A stretch of DNA of 64,000 nucleotides, from assembly GCA_036571765.1 (NCBI GenBank), contig BROE01000001.1, positions 10,928,288-10,992,287 of the forward strand. Direction: 5' to 3'. The translations under genes and the position numbers were made by a program. This DNA is from Plecoglossus altivelis. Lineage: Eukaryota; Chordata; Actinopteri; Osmeriformes; Plecoglossidae. Under the pieces are notes generated by a model. That model did no database searches. It saw only the letters and a program-made list of their open reading frames with translations, and was not told where the DNA came from. Positions 29,618 to 41,600 of the stretch are shown in pieces (the first letter of the stretch is position 1; each line of letters opens with the position of its first letter).

Positions 29618-32600
29618 GAGAAAGGGATGGAGTGGGAGAGAAAGGGATAGAGAGAGAGGGGGAGTAGGTCCTACGAGGTACCTGGGTCCCAGTTCGTCCT
29701 CGCAGCGCCAGGTGAACTCTCCGAAGCTCTCGTACTGTTGGTTGTAGTGGTAGAGGACACGGTGCAGGGTGGGCGCTCCCAGGTCCATCAGAGTGTTGTA
29801 CGCTGTCTGCTGTTCCTTCCCACTGGTGTAGCCATTGAACAGGTTGTATATCTTATCGGCAACCTCTGCAACAGCACAGATTTCACGTCAGAGTGGGATT
29901 GGACAACTGGACAACACTTGTGCTATTCGGTGTGGCTTGAGTTTGGTTAATTTCGCTAGTGCTATGGTTCAGACACAGACATTGTGGACGGCTCTGATTC
30001 AGACACAGCCTGATCCCCCCCCCCCCCCGAGACACCCATGACTTGGTGTGGACATCAGGGGCAGAGCTATGATATCCATCCTTCATCCTGACAGATGAAG
30101 GCAGACTCGTGGGCAGAGGCTGCGGTGGTGTAGGGAACAACACAAAAAAGAGGGCCATGTGTCCTGTGTTGCGCTGACCTCGCGGCAATGTCAGTCGAAC
30201 ATGTGAGTTCCTGGTCTTAAATAAACCTTCATGTTCATGTTGGTGAGGTTGACTGGATGTGCGTACTATGACGTCAGTTATGACTACCAACGCACAGCCA
30301 CCTACCCCCACCCCTACCCCCACCCCCTGGAATTTTCCACCTGAACCAGCTTGCCCGCTTACGTAATTACTGCTCAAAGATCTGTGTAAAACTCAACCCC
30401 TGATTGTCATTAATGCGCAATTTTTGTAATAAAGTTATACTATGTTGAAAATGAAGCAGGAAGCGGTTCCAAAGTCTGTTCCAGAGGCTTTCTATTCATA
30501 CGCTGAGGTCAACGCCGTACAGGAGATGTGTGTGTCGCTCAGCGGGTCATAGGAGGCAGAAGCATATGAGTTCTATGGGAGAGCTGACCTTGTGCTTTGA
30601 CGTCATCCACTGCTGGGCATGGGGTCTTTATGATGACCTCACTAGGACGCGAGCGGCGGCCGGTGTTGTCCACCGCCCACAGCTTGAACCTACACAAACC
30701 AACAGTGTTATTCCACCCGTGGTAAATGGCTGCCTCATCCCGAACGTGAAATTCCTCCGAAATCCTGAGTGACGATTGGAGAGCTGGAGCGAGGCTAATC
30801 CTTCACAGCCACGTCATGCACGCAGCGAGAGCTGGTTGCTCTCTGCCATTTGCTTGAATAATATCTCCATCTAGTGGATAACAACACCAGCAGCTTCCAC
30901 CTGCAGTGTTGCAAGCCAGTCAATGGGTTGTCGTGACAACGACGAGGAACGAGATTGGACATTCCTGCGATGCTGTACGCGGCCTTCTTCTTAACCTTTC
31001 AGACAAACAGCTACTGAATTAGTGATTTAATGTGCATGTTTGTTGTAGTTTCGTATCACAGTCAAGTCACTGGATAACTGTTTGCTTTTAATTGTTTTAT
31101 TACCATCCAGATATACATAACTTTCAGGAGTTGTTTTAGATGTCTGAACCAGCAATTTAACAGATTTATGTATTCAACCCATATATTAAGTCAAGTTCAA
31201 CTAATATAAGTAAAACTGCACCAGTGAACCATCCAGCCCAAATAATTATAACAGAACGAGTCTTTAAAACAATCAAAGGTTAACCCCTAAATACAGCGAT
31301 GAACAGTCTGCCAAAAGGGAGACTGACCAGAAGCACGGTGATGTAAAGATAAAGTCCATGTGGTTTTGATTGGCCTATTGCTATACATCAAAACCATTTG
31401 AAGACCCAACGTGCTCAAGGTGGTTTTCTTCTCTTGCTTGCTCTAATGCCTTCAGCCTGGCTCTTCTGTTGACTGAGCGTGTGTGGGGATAAGTGGCTGC
31501 ATGTGTGTGAGGTACAGTAGACTGTCAGACGAGGAAGGTACTGAGTGTTTGTGTGTGTGTGTGTGTGTGAGAGCCTCCGTGGGTGCGTGAGTCCTGGATG
31601 GACAAACCGCTTCTGGCCCCATGTTATTATACCCTGACCTAGAACACACACAATGACACACACATTCGGAACACACACTGTCAAGCCTTCCATGCTGTCA
31701 TGAAAAACCCTCTGGCCACCAGCACAACATTGACCTCACAGAGGACTTCCTGTGTGGTGGGTTGACATCACCAGGGTATCATGGTTGTAGTTTTTGCTGG
31801 AGAGACCACAGCCAGTCTCTCATGTCCAGTAGCGCAGGATAACAAGTCTGAACTGCAGCCAGTCACACCTGGTGCCTCATCACCTCATTGACCTCAGGCA
31901 CAAGGCATCTATAGTGAACTCAGAATACCAAATGATGCTCTAACCCCCCCCCCCCCCCCTCCACACCACACATTAAAATGACCTCTAACCTACAAATGTA
32001 ATATTGATCGTTTACACTGCAACGCAAGTTGAAATTCCTTTGCGATTTTGCCAGTTTGGCTATATTTACGCTGTGAGTCGTTTCCCACACATAACTTCTA
32101 TGTTTACTTTGTGTTTATGTTCAAATTAGTACCTGGAAGTTGCAAGTTAAGCTACACGCGCTGACACACTACCGAGTCAGCTCAAGTCCTTGGAACGGCC
32201 TTTGATTTGTACAGTCATTTAAAAAAAAAACAACACTTTTCTTAACCATCCTTGGTTATTTCCAAGATTAGTTTCCATAACATTGAATTCTCTTTCTTCA
32301 ACCCACAGGCCATTCAAGAAGCCTGTTGTATTGAGTTGCATCAGCATCCTGTCCAAACATTTCTCCCAACCGCCCTCCGCACTGACTTCCCATTTCATGT
32401 CATTATTCCACATTAATCCAACATTCAGCACTGATGTTGGTTGACTTACATGTAGGTGGTGTCAGCCTCCAGACAGCGGATGATCAGGCTGATGGAAGAG
32501 GTTAGGAGGTCAGGGACGTCACCCAGCATCACGCAAGGAGACTTGGCCCCGGACAGGATGTCATCCACAAAACTAAAAATGGTCTCTGTTTAGGAGAGAA

Positions 32601-35600
32601 GAACCAATTCGTTACCATTAGATAACAAGGCATCCCCCTACTCTACCCTAATAATCTACCTGTAACAATCTACCTCTTTACACATTATTGAATGCTACGT
32701 TAACAAGTAAAAGTGAGTAACATGGATGTTGGTACGGAGTATTTTACGTCTTCTACATTTTACACATACCCAATTGTGTGGATGTTATGTCCAGCAGATT
32801 TGTCATAAGAGGAATATTCTATATTGACAACAGTCAACATCCATTTCCATTTCAGGCCGTGCCACCGAAGGCCGTGTTTTGGGTTTTTCACAAGGGCACA
32901 CGCCGTGAACAACACCAACGACCGGCAGCGCCAAAACAACGCTTGGACCAGAAGCCCCTTTTTACTCTAGCTGGGTTCAAATAATACGCTGGGCTTGTTC
33001 TCATTACAGGGTGGCAGCCAAGGTGTTTTCCCAGCTGGATTGCATGCGTCAAAGGGCACTTGCAACGGGGGCTATGCATTTCAGAGGAAGAAAAGCCTAT
33101 TTGGAACAGGCGGGTCTCTGAGGCGGCCACCTCTGTATGTCCTCCCTGAAACCTGCTCACAAGCCTCTGGGTCACCTAGTGGTAAAAAACACTGAACTCC
33201 GTGCCAGGGAAAACACCCAGGAGAGGGGAAAAGAGTGTGTACCAGCTGTCACAGAGAAATATTGACTTTGCACCGAAACCCTGCAGAGGAGAGCCGTGAT
33301 GAAAAAGTGAAAGATGAAAATGAAAAGTGACATTGTGAGGGATTGTACCACTTAGCATATTAATTGCAGAGCTGGTTGGAATATATGTCCAGAATCGAGG
33401 AAGTGGAGTTCAGAGCTGAGTGGGAGGGAAATACATGCAGTTTCCTGTTTAGTTCCAGGAGGAAAACATACAATCGAAGTGATCTATATTGATGTATTGC
33501 TTGACTGTATTCTTGTTTTGTTATTAAAATCTGTTTGGTGCAAATTCAGTTTTACAGTATATTGTAAATGATACAGTATATAATGTGAAGAGAAGTAAAT
33601 GTAGAATTACTTCATTGTTTACATCCAAGCTTGGCCAACTACAAATGCTACCAACTTTTATTCATAATTTTACATGTATGTGATGTAATGTAACTACCAA
33701 AGGGTGATTAAATTCTACTTCAGATTGTTCGTCATAGCCCTTAATCATGAGCCACAGTGCACAGTCAACCTACCTTCCAAGCCGTTCATCTTGAGGAAGT
33801 GCTGCCATCTTCCTGTGTGGTCGCTTACAAAATCGAAAGCACAACCAACCAAATGCTACGTCTACAGATCAATAACCCTCAATCTATCATGGCTGCTACT
33901 AAGGAGTATGCTTCATTGCATTTCTTCACCACGTTCTCTCTGTGTGAGACAAAGAAAGAAGACTATGTATGTAAACATAAAGACAGGCCTGACAGAGGAA
34001 GCTGTGATGGTTAAGAAGTGTGTTTTGGGTTAGTGGATAGACAGGTTTGGATACTTTACAAGTATGAAAGTACACTGGTTTCATTGTTCGGATTGGACTT
34101 TGTTTGGTAGAATCTTTGAAAACCCTCTAGAAAAGCTCTTAACAAATGTTGAGAAGACTTCTATGTGAGAGTGATTTTGTGTGTGTGAAGGTGACAGTAT
34201 CCATTCCACTGTCATTTAGAAAACTGTGATGTAAAATTGTTTTTCCAAAGTGCGTACATGACTATGAAAGCGACTCCCTAACTCTCTGGATATTGCTGCA
34301 AACCTTTACTTACACATACACTATTTGGACTGAAATACATGTCAGTTTCTTCAGAATGAAAATACTTTCCCCTCTCAAGGTATTAAATCACAATCGGTTG
34401 CTTTAAACATTCATTTGTAAACAATGACCAAAAGGTAAGTATTACAGTAGTTATCGTTCTCATGTTATCTGGGCATAGGTTGGGTAAAGCACGTTTGTGT
34501 TCTGGGGATGAAACATGTTTGATTAGAGTAACATGAGCATTAAAAATGGCAACACTTCTCTATGATTAAACTTATTCTTCACTTAGTCTATGTTATGTGG
34601 CCAGTTCTAATTCACTGTGCAGCATTCCTTATACATCACAAACATTTCCATGGTATCAAGTACATTGTTCCCATCAGTGTCGTATTGTATGTTTTCGTCT
34701 TGATAGTGCTGAGCAAAATATTATTGGGTTTAAAGCTATTCAGTTCAAGGTAGTAACTCTGTCTTCGCACAGCAAATGCATGTCCAAAGGTTATGGCAAA
34801 TGATGATTGTACCATTTCTCCCGTTGAGCTTTTTCTATAAACGTTCAAAACATTACAACCTTCTTTGAAAACCGCATCTGTTTTCAAACACATTGGAGAG
34901 ACAGAAACAATGTTTTGACCCCAGTGGTGTTAAGAGTCCGCATGGTGGAATTGATGCAAAGAGAACCACTATTACACTATGTACTCCCCTTTTATGGCTA
35001 TCAAAGAGGCACATTGTTTCTGGGAACATGACTTTTGACAGAAAGAGAAAATAGCATAGCTCTGGAGGCCTATCAAAGAAAGTGTTCAGACCCAGAAAGG
35101 TACTTTATAAGACCACTTGGATGTTTCTCCGTGGTTATCATGGTGTGATCAATTCGTATTTCAGCCTATGATACCCCTTAATCATAGCACAGCTTTGCCC
35201 AGAGGGCACGGTCAACTTACCTTCCAGCATGTCATTTTTATACGCACTGTCTCTTAATAAATCAAAGGTACGGCCTAAAAAATGCTACAATACTCAAATA
35301 ATCTTTAATTTATCATGACTGCAACCAAGGAGATCACTCAAACACAGTTCTTTAACATTGGATTTATTTACCAGGGAATATGTTTCAATAAATCTCATCT
35401 TGCGTGCGGTAAACACTCTCTGACGTTCTTAAGTCTACGCCGCAGTATTTCATTTGTTCTGGTTAAGTTAATTCAGGACAATGCTCTTTCCACAGCTTCT
35501 TAAGGCGGCAGTGTTGACCAGTGATGCCTTGATGAGATGTTGCGGTCTAGACTCACTGAAGATCACATCTACTTTAGCACTTGTTTTAAAAGTAGATGGT

Positions 35601-38600
35601 ATTCATTATACCCTAGACAACACTTCCACAACACTTCCAGTAGACAAAGTAGGAGTCAAACACATGTCCAAGTAGTCCAGGCTGCCTTGAGACAGAATGC
35701 TTGATATGATGGTGAATTCATGTGTGAGTTTTCCCTCACATCTTCCCCTCCCTTTAAAACGAAACAATGACTATCAGAGGCACTGGTCCAATTCATTAAC
35801 AACCAGCGTGAAATACACTGGCTTGGGGCAGCAAGTCTGCAAACTAGACTGCACAACTTTCGAATGTGAAACGACCAATAATTCACTTCAAACGTCCTGG
35901 CACAGACTGATGTTTCCCAGCATTCATACCCAAAGAATTCTCAATGTAAACAACCCCAGCTGAATGACAGCTCCCTTAAAGGAACAGTTTCATCCAACAT
36001 CACAATTTCAACAACAACAGAAAAAGCGACAACATTCATGGTCACTGTGGATGATCTTTTCCGAAACACAAAACAATGTTTATACAATATCAGTGCAGTA
36101 TTTTGTTGTGTTTCGTAAGTACTTTTGTAAGTACTACTAAGTAGGTTGAGACTTATATTTTGACAACTTAGCAGGACTCTCTTCCTAAGGCTTCCTTGAG
36201 TGTCGACAGCCTCCTTAAATCCCTTGTGCCAGTGGGCTTGATCTAGGGAAATGCAACAACAACAGATGCCACATGGGATTTTCCTGACTCCAGACCTGCA
36301 ATGCCGCCTTTATTCTGAACACAAATCGTAGTTGCTACGACACCGACACAGGCGTGTGTGTCTGTGTTTCTACAGAAGCCCAGGCTCTGAACTTGATGAA
36401 CTGTTCTGCCTGATAAAAGAGCGAGAGGGAGAGGAAGACAGACAGACAGAGGCTCTTTTGTTCATAAACAGGTAAACATCTAAACCTTAAAGCTCCCTAA
36501 TACATCACGGAACTTAGCCCTTGTCCAAACTGCTAGGAATTTTACCAGTTCTATTAAAGCAGCAAACGTCTATGCAACCAGCAGACTTGGCAGCAGTGCA
36601 ACCACTCAACAAATAACATCTGGACCTTGTTGTCTACTTTGATGAACAAAATGCAAGAGATGGGCAACAAAAGTTTGTCGAATGTTGCTTCTTGGCACTT
36701 TGGAACGATCAATGATTAACATCCTTGATATTCCACATGGAAATTATTGTCTATTTAGAGCAATCAGAGGAGATAAAAGCTTAATTGTATGAGCGGAGGA
36801 GGCGGGAGTGTCATTTTAAGAATGTGCTTAGAGAAACAGAGGAAGAACACTTCAACCTGCGTGTACTTTCTCACAAAACTGCCTTTGATACTCGCCCCTA
36901 TTTTGCCATTTGCGTCATCAAGATGCTTACAGGTATAATTTGTGCAGTGTTGCAGAAGATTATTGCCTCAGAATTGTGTTAAATTGTCAGCAAAAACGCA
37001 CACTTCAATATTTTCCCAAATTGATAGCAGTTGGAGATTGCGTGCTTCAATGTGGAATCTAGATTTGCAAAACAAATTTAAAGTCAAAACCTTAGAGCAC
37101 TAAGGAAGTTAACCAACATAATAGTGTAATGGCACAGTAAAGTCTCTCAGACTGGGCGCATGAGAAAGCAAAATTCTGAAACTAGATTCTGTTAAATAAC
37201 CATTGTTTATAGCAGATCATAGGAATAGATCGGCTCTTCATTTATACAAACAAATAACTAAAACAACAGTCAGATACATTGCAAGAACACAACTATGAAG
37301 TTAATCCGACTACTCCTTTCAACACACGTAATTGGCATATTTAGTTACAACGATTTGGAACCGGATTTCAGAGTCATTCATTTCCTTGCCCTGTCTCTGG
37401 TATGAGCATGTTTGTTTTTGCGGTGTAAGATGATCTAGGTGACACAGACGGGGCCGCAGGCTACAGTGCAAGCAGGCCTCCTCCCATCTGAGCCACACTT
37501 TAAGATGGCAAACACCAAATCACCAGACTGAACCTTAAAGCCTAGAGGCCAGGGGCAGCCAGACACACTTCACTTTCACAAGTTCAATTTATAGATCCAT
37601 GACCATACTTTCTGTCATAACACTGTCTGCCTCAATAAAGACTTTAGCCCCCTGACTCCACATGATGGATGGAGACAGTGCTTTTATGATGTTTGAGGAA
37701 CTCTGTCTGAGTTTGGCCGTGTCCAGGTGGCTGCGGTTCTCCCAGCTGGAGGTTGTTCTCTCCCACCATGTGTGGGTCTCTGAGTCCACCCAGAGCTGCT
37801 GCCAGCTTCCGTAATGCACCTGCCCTCAGCACCTGACCCTGCCCAACACATGAGGCGCTGACATCATCGTTGAGGCCGAGGCAGCGAGGCGAGGCGCTGG
37901 ATGGAAACATTCCTCTGGTGTGAAACCTCGTCTTCCACCTTCAGGCACGCAAGCCCCCTCAATCCGCTGGTAATGTCACCGTTTTAACAGGGAAGGAAGA
38001 GAGGTCGGGTGGCACACCCCAGCCTTAGCCACATGGCTGTGAGTAATCTGTTTATGGATTGGATGTCATGTCCCACTGACCCCTGAGTAAACCCAGCCAT
38101 TATTGGGTGATCAAAGTGCTGACATCACTCTGGCGGAGCCGGTTGTTTGTTTAGGCAGCCACTCTGGCTGGGCCGGGTGTGATGACTGAAAGCAGACTTC
38201 CGATTCAGTCCGCTTCCACATCTGGGCGAGGGACTATGATGTCAAGTTGTGTGCTTGTATCCCATTACGTTGGGAGATTAGCACACAAACAGCCTCTGTC
38301 ACAGCGGCCAGGCTACAATCATTAGCCATGATACACTGATATTTGGAAAAAGATCTGCTTGCTAGAAGCTTATGTAATCACCTCTAAGCTACAGGAGGTG
38401 TCAAAGTGACCGTACGGTACAAAAACATCAGCGCACCTTTACAGTGACAGGAACACGACTTTATAATGACAGGTATACCACTTTACAATGACAGGTACAC
38501 CAACCACTTTTAACAATGACTGGCCCCCATATTTGTTTGAGAGTAAACAAAGCAGAATGTTGTCCGCGTCTGTCCGACCAGAGGCATCGTTCATGTGTTT

Positions 38601-41600
38601 GTTATTATCCCCCAGAAACTGAAAACGGGTGAGAAACGTTGTCCTCGTCTTCCTTGACGTTCCATGGAACCTGATCAGATCTTTTCAGTAAACACGGCAA
38701 AGAAGCTGTTTTGAGTTGCATTCAAATCCAGCCCTAGCCGAGATGAAGGGCTGGTGTCCACAGTAAGACTGAAGGGAGAGAGAGAAAAAAAAAGCACTTC
38801 TGGCTCGTAGTATTGTCCTACCCTGTGTGATAGTGTTTCCTCATCAATCACCACGTTTTCACAATGCCACATTTGGACTTAATCTAACCTGACTTTCTGT
38901 TCTTCCATGTAGGGGATTGACTTTTCAAACTAGACTAAGGGAAGCCATAAACAAAACCCATAAACCTATGAGACCTTTGGAAAGATTTGTATATGCTTTA
39001 TGGGAATCATCCATCAAGGACGAATAGGTGTCTTCCAAAGCTTGGCTGTGTCACAGCAATTTACATAAATATTTAGATGAGTGGTTCTTAGATTGTTGGT
39101 CCCAGTTTTTTTTGTGGTTAATTTTCGACAATCCTTGGGTCTTTATCAACAGAATTGAATCAACGGGTTGATTATAACGTGGTCATGTGGTATGGTATTT
39201 TACCTTTACCAAATGAGACTAGAGTGAAGGAGAACTCACCCATCCAATGCTAACATTCGCTCTAGGAGAAGCGATTCCCACACATGGCTCTCTGCCTCAG
39301 AGGGATGTTTTACATAATAACTTAGTAGTTGGCCGAAGAAGCGGCCAGACTTAGCGAGATAGAGAACAGTGAGAAAAGGAGGCCCGGGGCGGATCTGTGA
39401 AGTTGCATTGCATTCATCTGAGGTTTATTCAACACATGTTTAATCTGACAGGCAGGGAGGCAGGCAGGCAGGCAGGCGACTGAGATCTTAAATGGGAAGC
39501 ACACCTCCATATGAGCCTTCCAGAGAGCTCTCTCTTTCCTAGGTGGTCTCATAATCCCGCAGCAAACTGAAGTAGTGAAGCCACCACAGCTTCCTTTTAT
39601 GTTCAAGGTGGACTTTCCACGAAGAAGTCCATCCAACAGAGGAACTTTGAAACCCTCATAGAACCAGGTTGAGTATAGTTAAAAACACTACAAATGAGTA
39701 ATAATACATAAATACATTTGTCATAAAAAACATATATATATATATACAGTATATATACCTTTAGTATACATTTTCCTGGAACATATGTACAGTTGTTTAC
39801 AATAATTGTTCTTATTCATGGCTTGGTCAAAAACCAGATCTCAGTTATCCAAACAAGGGGATCATTTTCCCATCCAGAAGGGATGTGGAGCTGTTACAGA
39901 GTCTATTTCACATCTAACATGCCTTACTCATGAACCATGTGACCTTGTATTACCCTGTTATCCTACTGCACAGGAGAACTGACCTAGTCACAGTATGTCT
40001 TTCTATATACGAACAATCCTTTTAACTCCTGTAGGGGGACACTGAGTGCAAACAGACGTTTAGAATAGTTTACATATAGAGTGATGAAGTACTGTGATGA
40101 AGCAGACTAGAAACGCATGGACGTGCTTCAAAGGAAAACACCTGCAGTGCCAGGGTTGGAAGTCTATACGCTCACACTGACAGTGCAGGAGGACGTTGGC
40201 AATTTATTCATTAAAATCTGCCGTACTGTATACACCTTTTCATTTTAAATATCCAACGCTGGTCTGAAATGAACTTTCATTTCCAAGACGGACATCTTGA
40301 CGGATATATATACTCAGTTGCATGTTAGCAGCAAGTGGTCCAGAATGTGAACATTAGAACCGCGGTCATTGACCGCCATCTTGTGGTTGTGAACAAAACT
40401 GTAGCTTCAAATCAAAGATGCACTATTAAATAACAATATCTGCAAACATGCTAAAGGCTGTTTGCAGATGTTCTGTCACCGGAAACATACCTGTCTCTAC
40501 TCTGGAGTGCTCCATCCTCTCTGTCACTTTCTCCTGGCTGATGACGTAATCAACGATGCGCACTCCGATTGGTGGCTCTGTATGATTCCATTCCATGATG
40601 ACCAATGAGCTGCTGGGCTCGTAAGAGTGGGAGAGCCTGAGCCTAAGAGAGACACGTACACTCAGGTAAAAGGTTCTTCGCACATTATTCGGCTGGTATT
40701 CAACGTGAGACCTTTCTCTCAAAATGGCCGCCCGAAGCATGCCTGCTCCTTAGCATGCAGCTCGATATCTGCCCAAACTCTTCACGACTGAAGTTACTTC
40801 TTGGTAAGAACCTGGTATCTACGCAGCAGGTGCATATTGTTCCTCCCGACAATGACTTCCAACCACAAGCCCCCCCTGCTAGCTCCCCTGCTAGCCCCCC
40901 CTGCTAGCTCCCCTCCTAACCCCCCCTACTAGCCCCCCTGCCCATTCTCTTCCTCCTGTTCTGCCTTCCCCCCTGTGGCCTCCACAATAGCAACAGCAAT
41001 CAGGCATGATGGACTGACCTGGGTTGCGGGAGAGGGGCACACATGGGCAGTCCGTCAGTGCCGAAGGCAACGGAGTCGCAACGACACCAGTCGTCAATGA
41101 CATCACCTTTCCCTGAACACCACAAGATACTCATCATGGCCTCCATCAGAGCCTGAGGAGGGGGGGAAGGGCAGAGGAGAGGGGGGGAGGGCGGAGGAGA
41201 GGGGGATGGCGGAAGAGGGGGGGGAGGATGGAGGAAAGGGGGTCAGGTGGTGGAGGGGGGGAGGGTGGAGGAAAGGGGGTAGGGTGTAGGAGGGGGGGAG
41301 GGTGGAGGAAAGAAAACATTGTTGATAGGATACGGGAAAGTCAGGTATCGATAGTCTTCTCTCTCTCAGTGTCTGGTTATTAGCTGCCTGGTTTGCATCC
41401 TCTACTTAGGCATATTGATGTTGTTTCCCACTGCTTGTTTGACAACATCAAGCATAGTAGCCTTTGTTGGTGAGGTGTTAACATGCTGCGTTAAGTGATG
41501 TGTTGGCAATTAGCGTTCGATCGTTACGATACCACTTTTGAGAGGACGTAGCTTCCCGTGCTCACCCCTATCTTACCTGGTACGTCTCGTTGTTGGAGAC

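Larger units (their letters stand above)
25519..29681 (-). other. astn1 intron with two long pyrimidine tracts (transcript sense)
   Basis: 4.2 kb. No exon recognised. Two purine tracts on + (27855-28148 and 29395-29665) are CU-rich in the astn1 transcript. Confidence 0.65.
32586..40490 (-). other. astn1 intron containing two candidate cassette exons
   Basis: 7.9 kb. It contains the duplicated exon-like pair at 33774-33812 and 35221-35274, a degenerate 22-26-base tandem repeat at 38438-38521, a GGCA tract at 39450-39477 and a TA-rich tract at about 39731-39760. I saw no other exon. Confidence 0.6.

Noticed and set aside
29178..29788. Frame on the - strand continuing from the astn1 exon into a Ser/Leu-rich stretch
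   Set aside because: Only the part above 29682 is coding. The rest is read-through of the donor GTACCT into the CU-rich intron.
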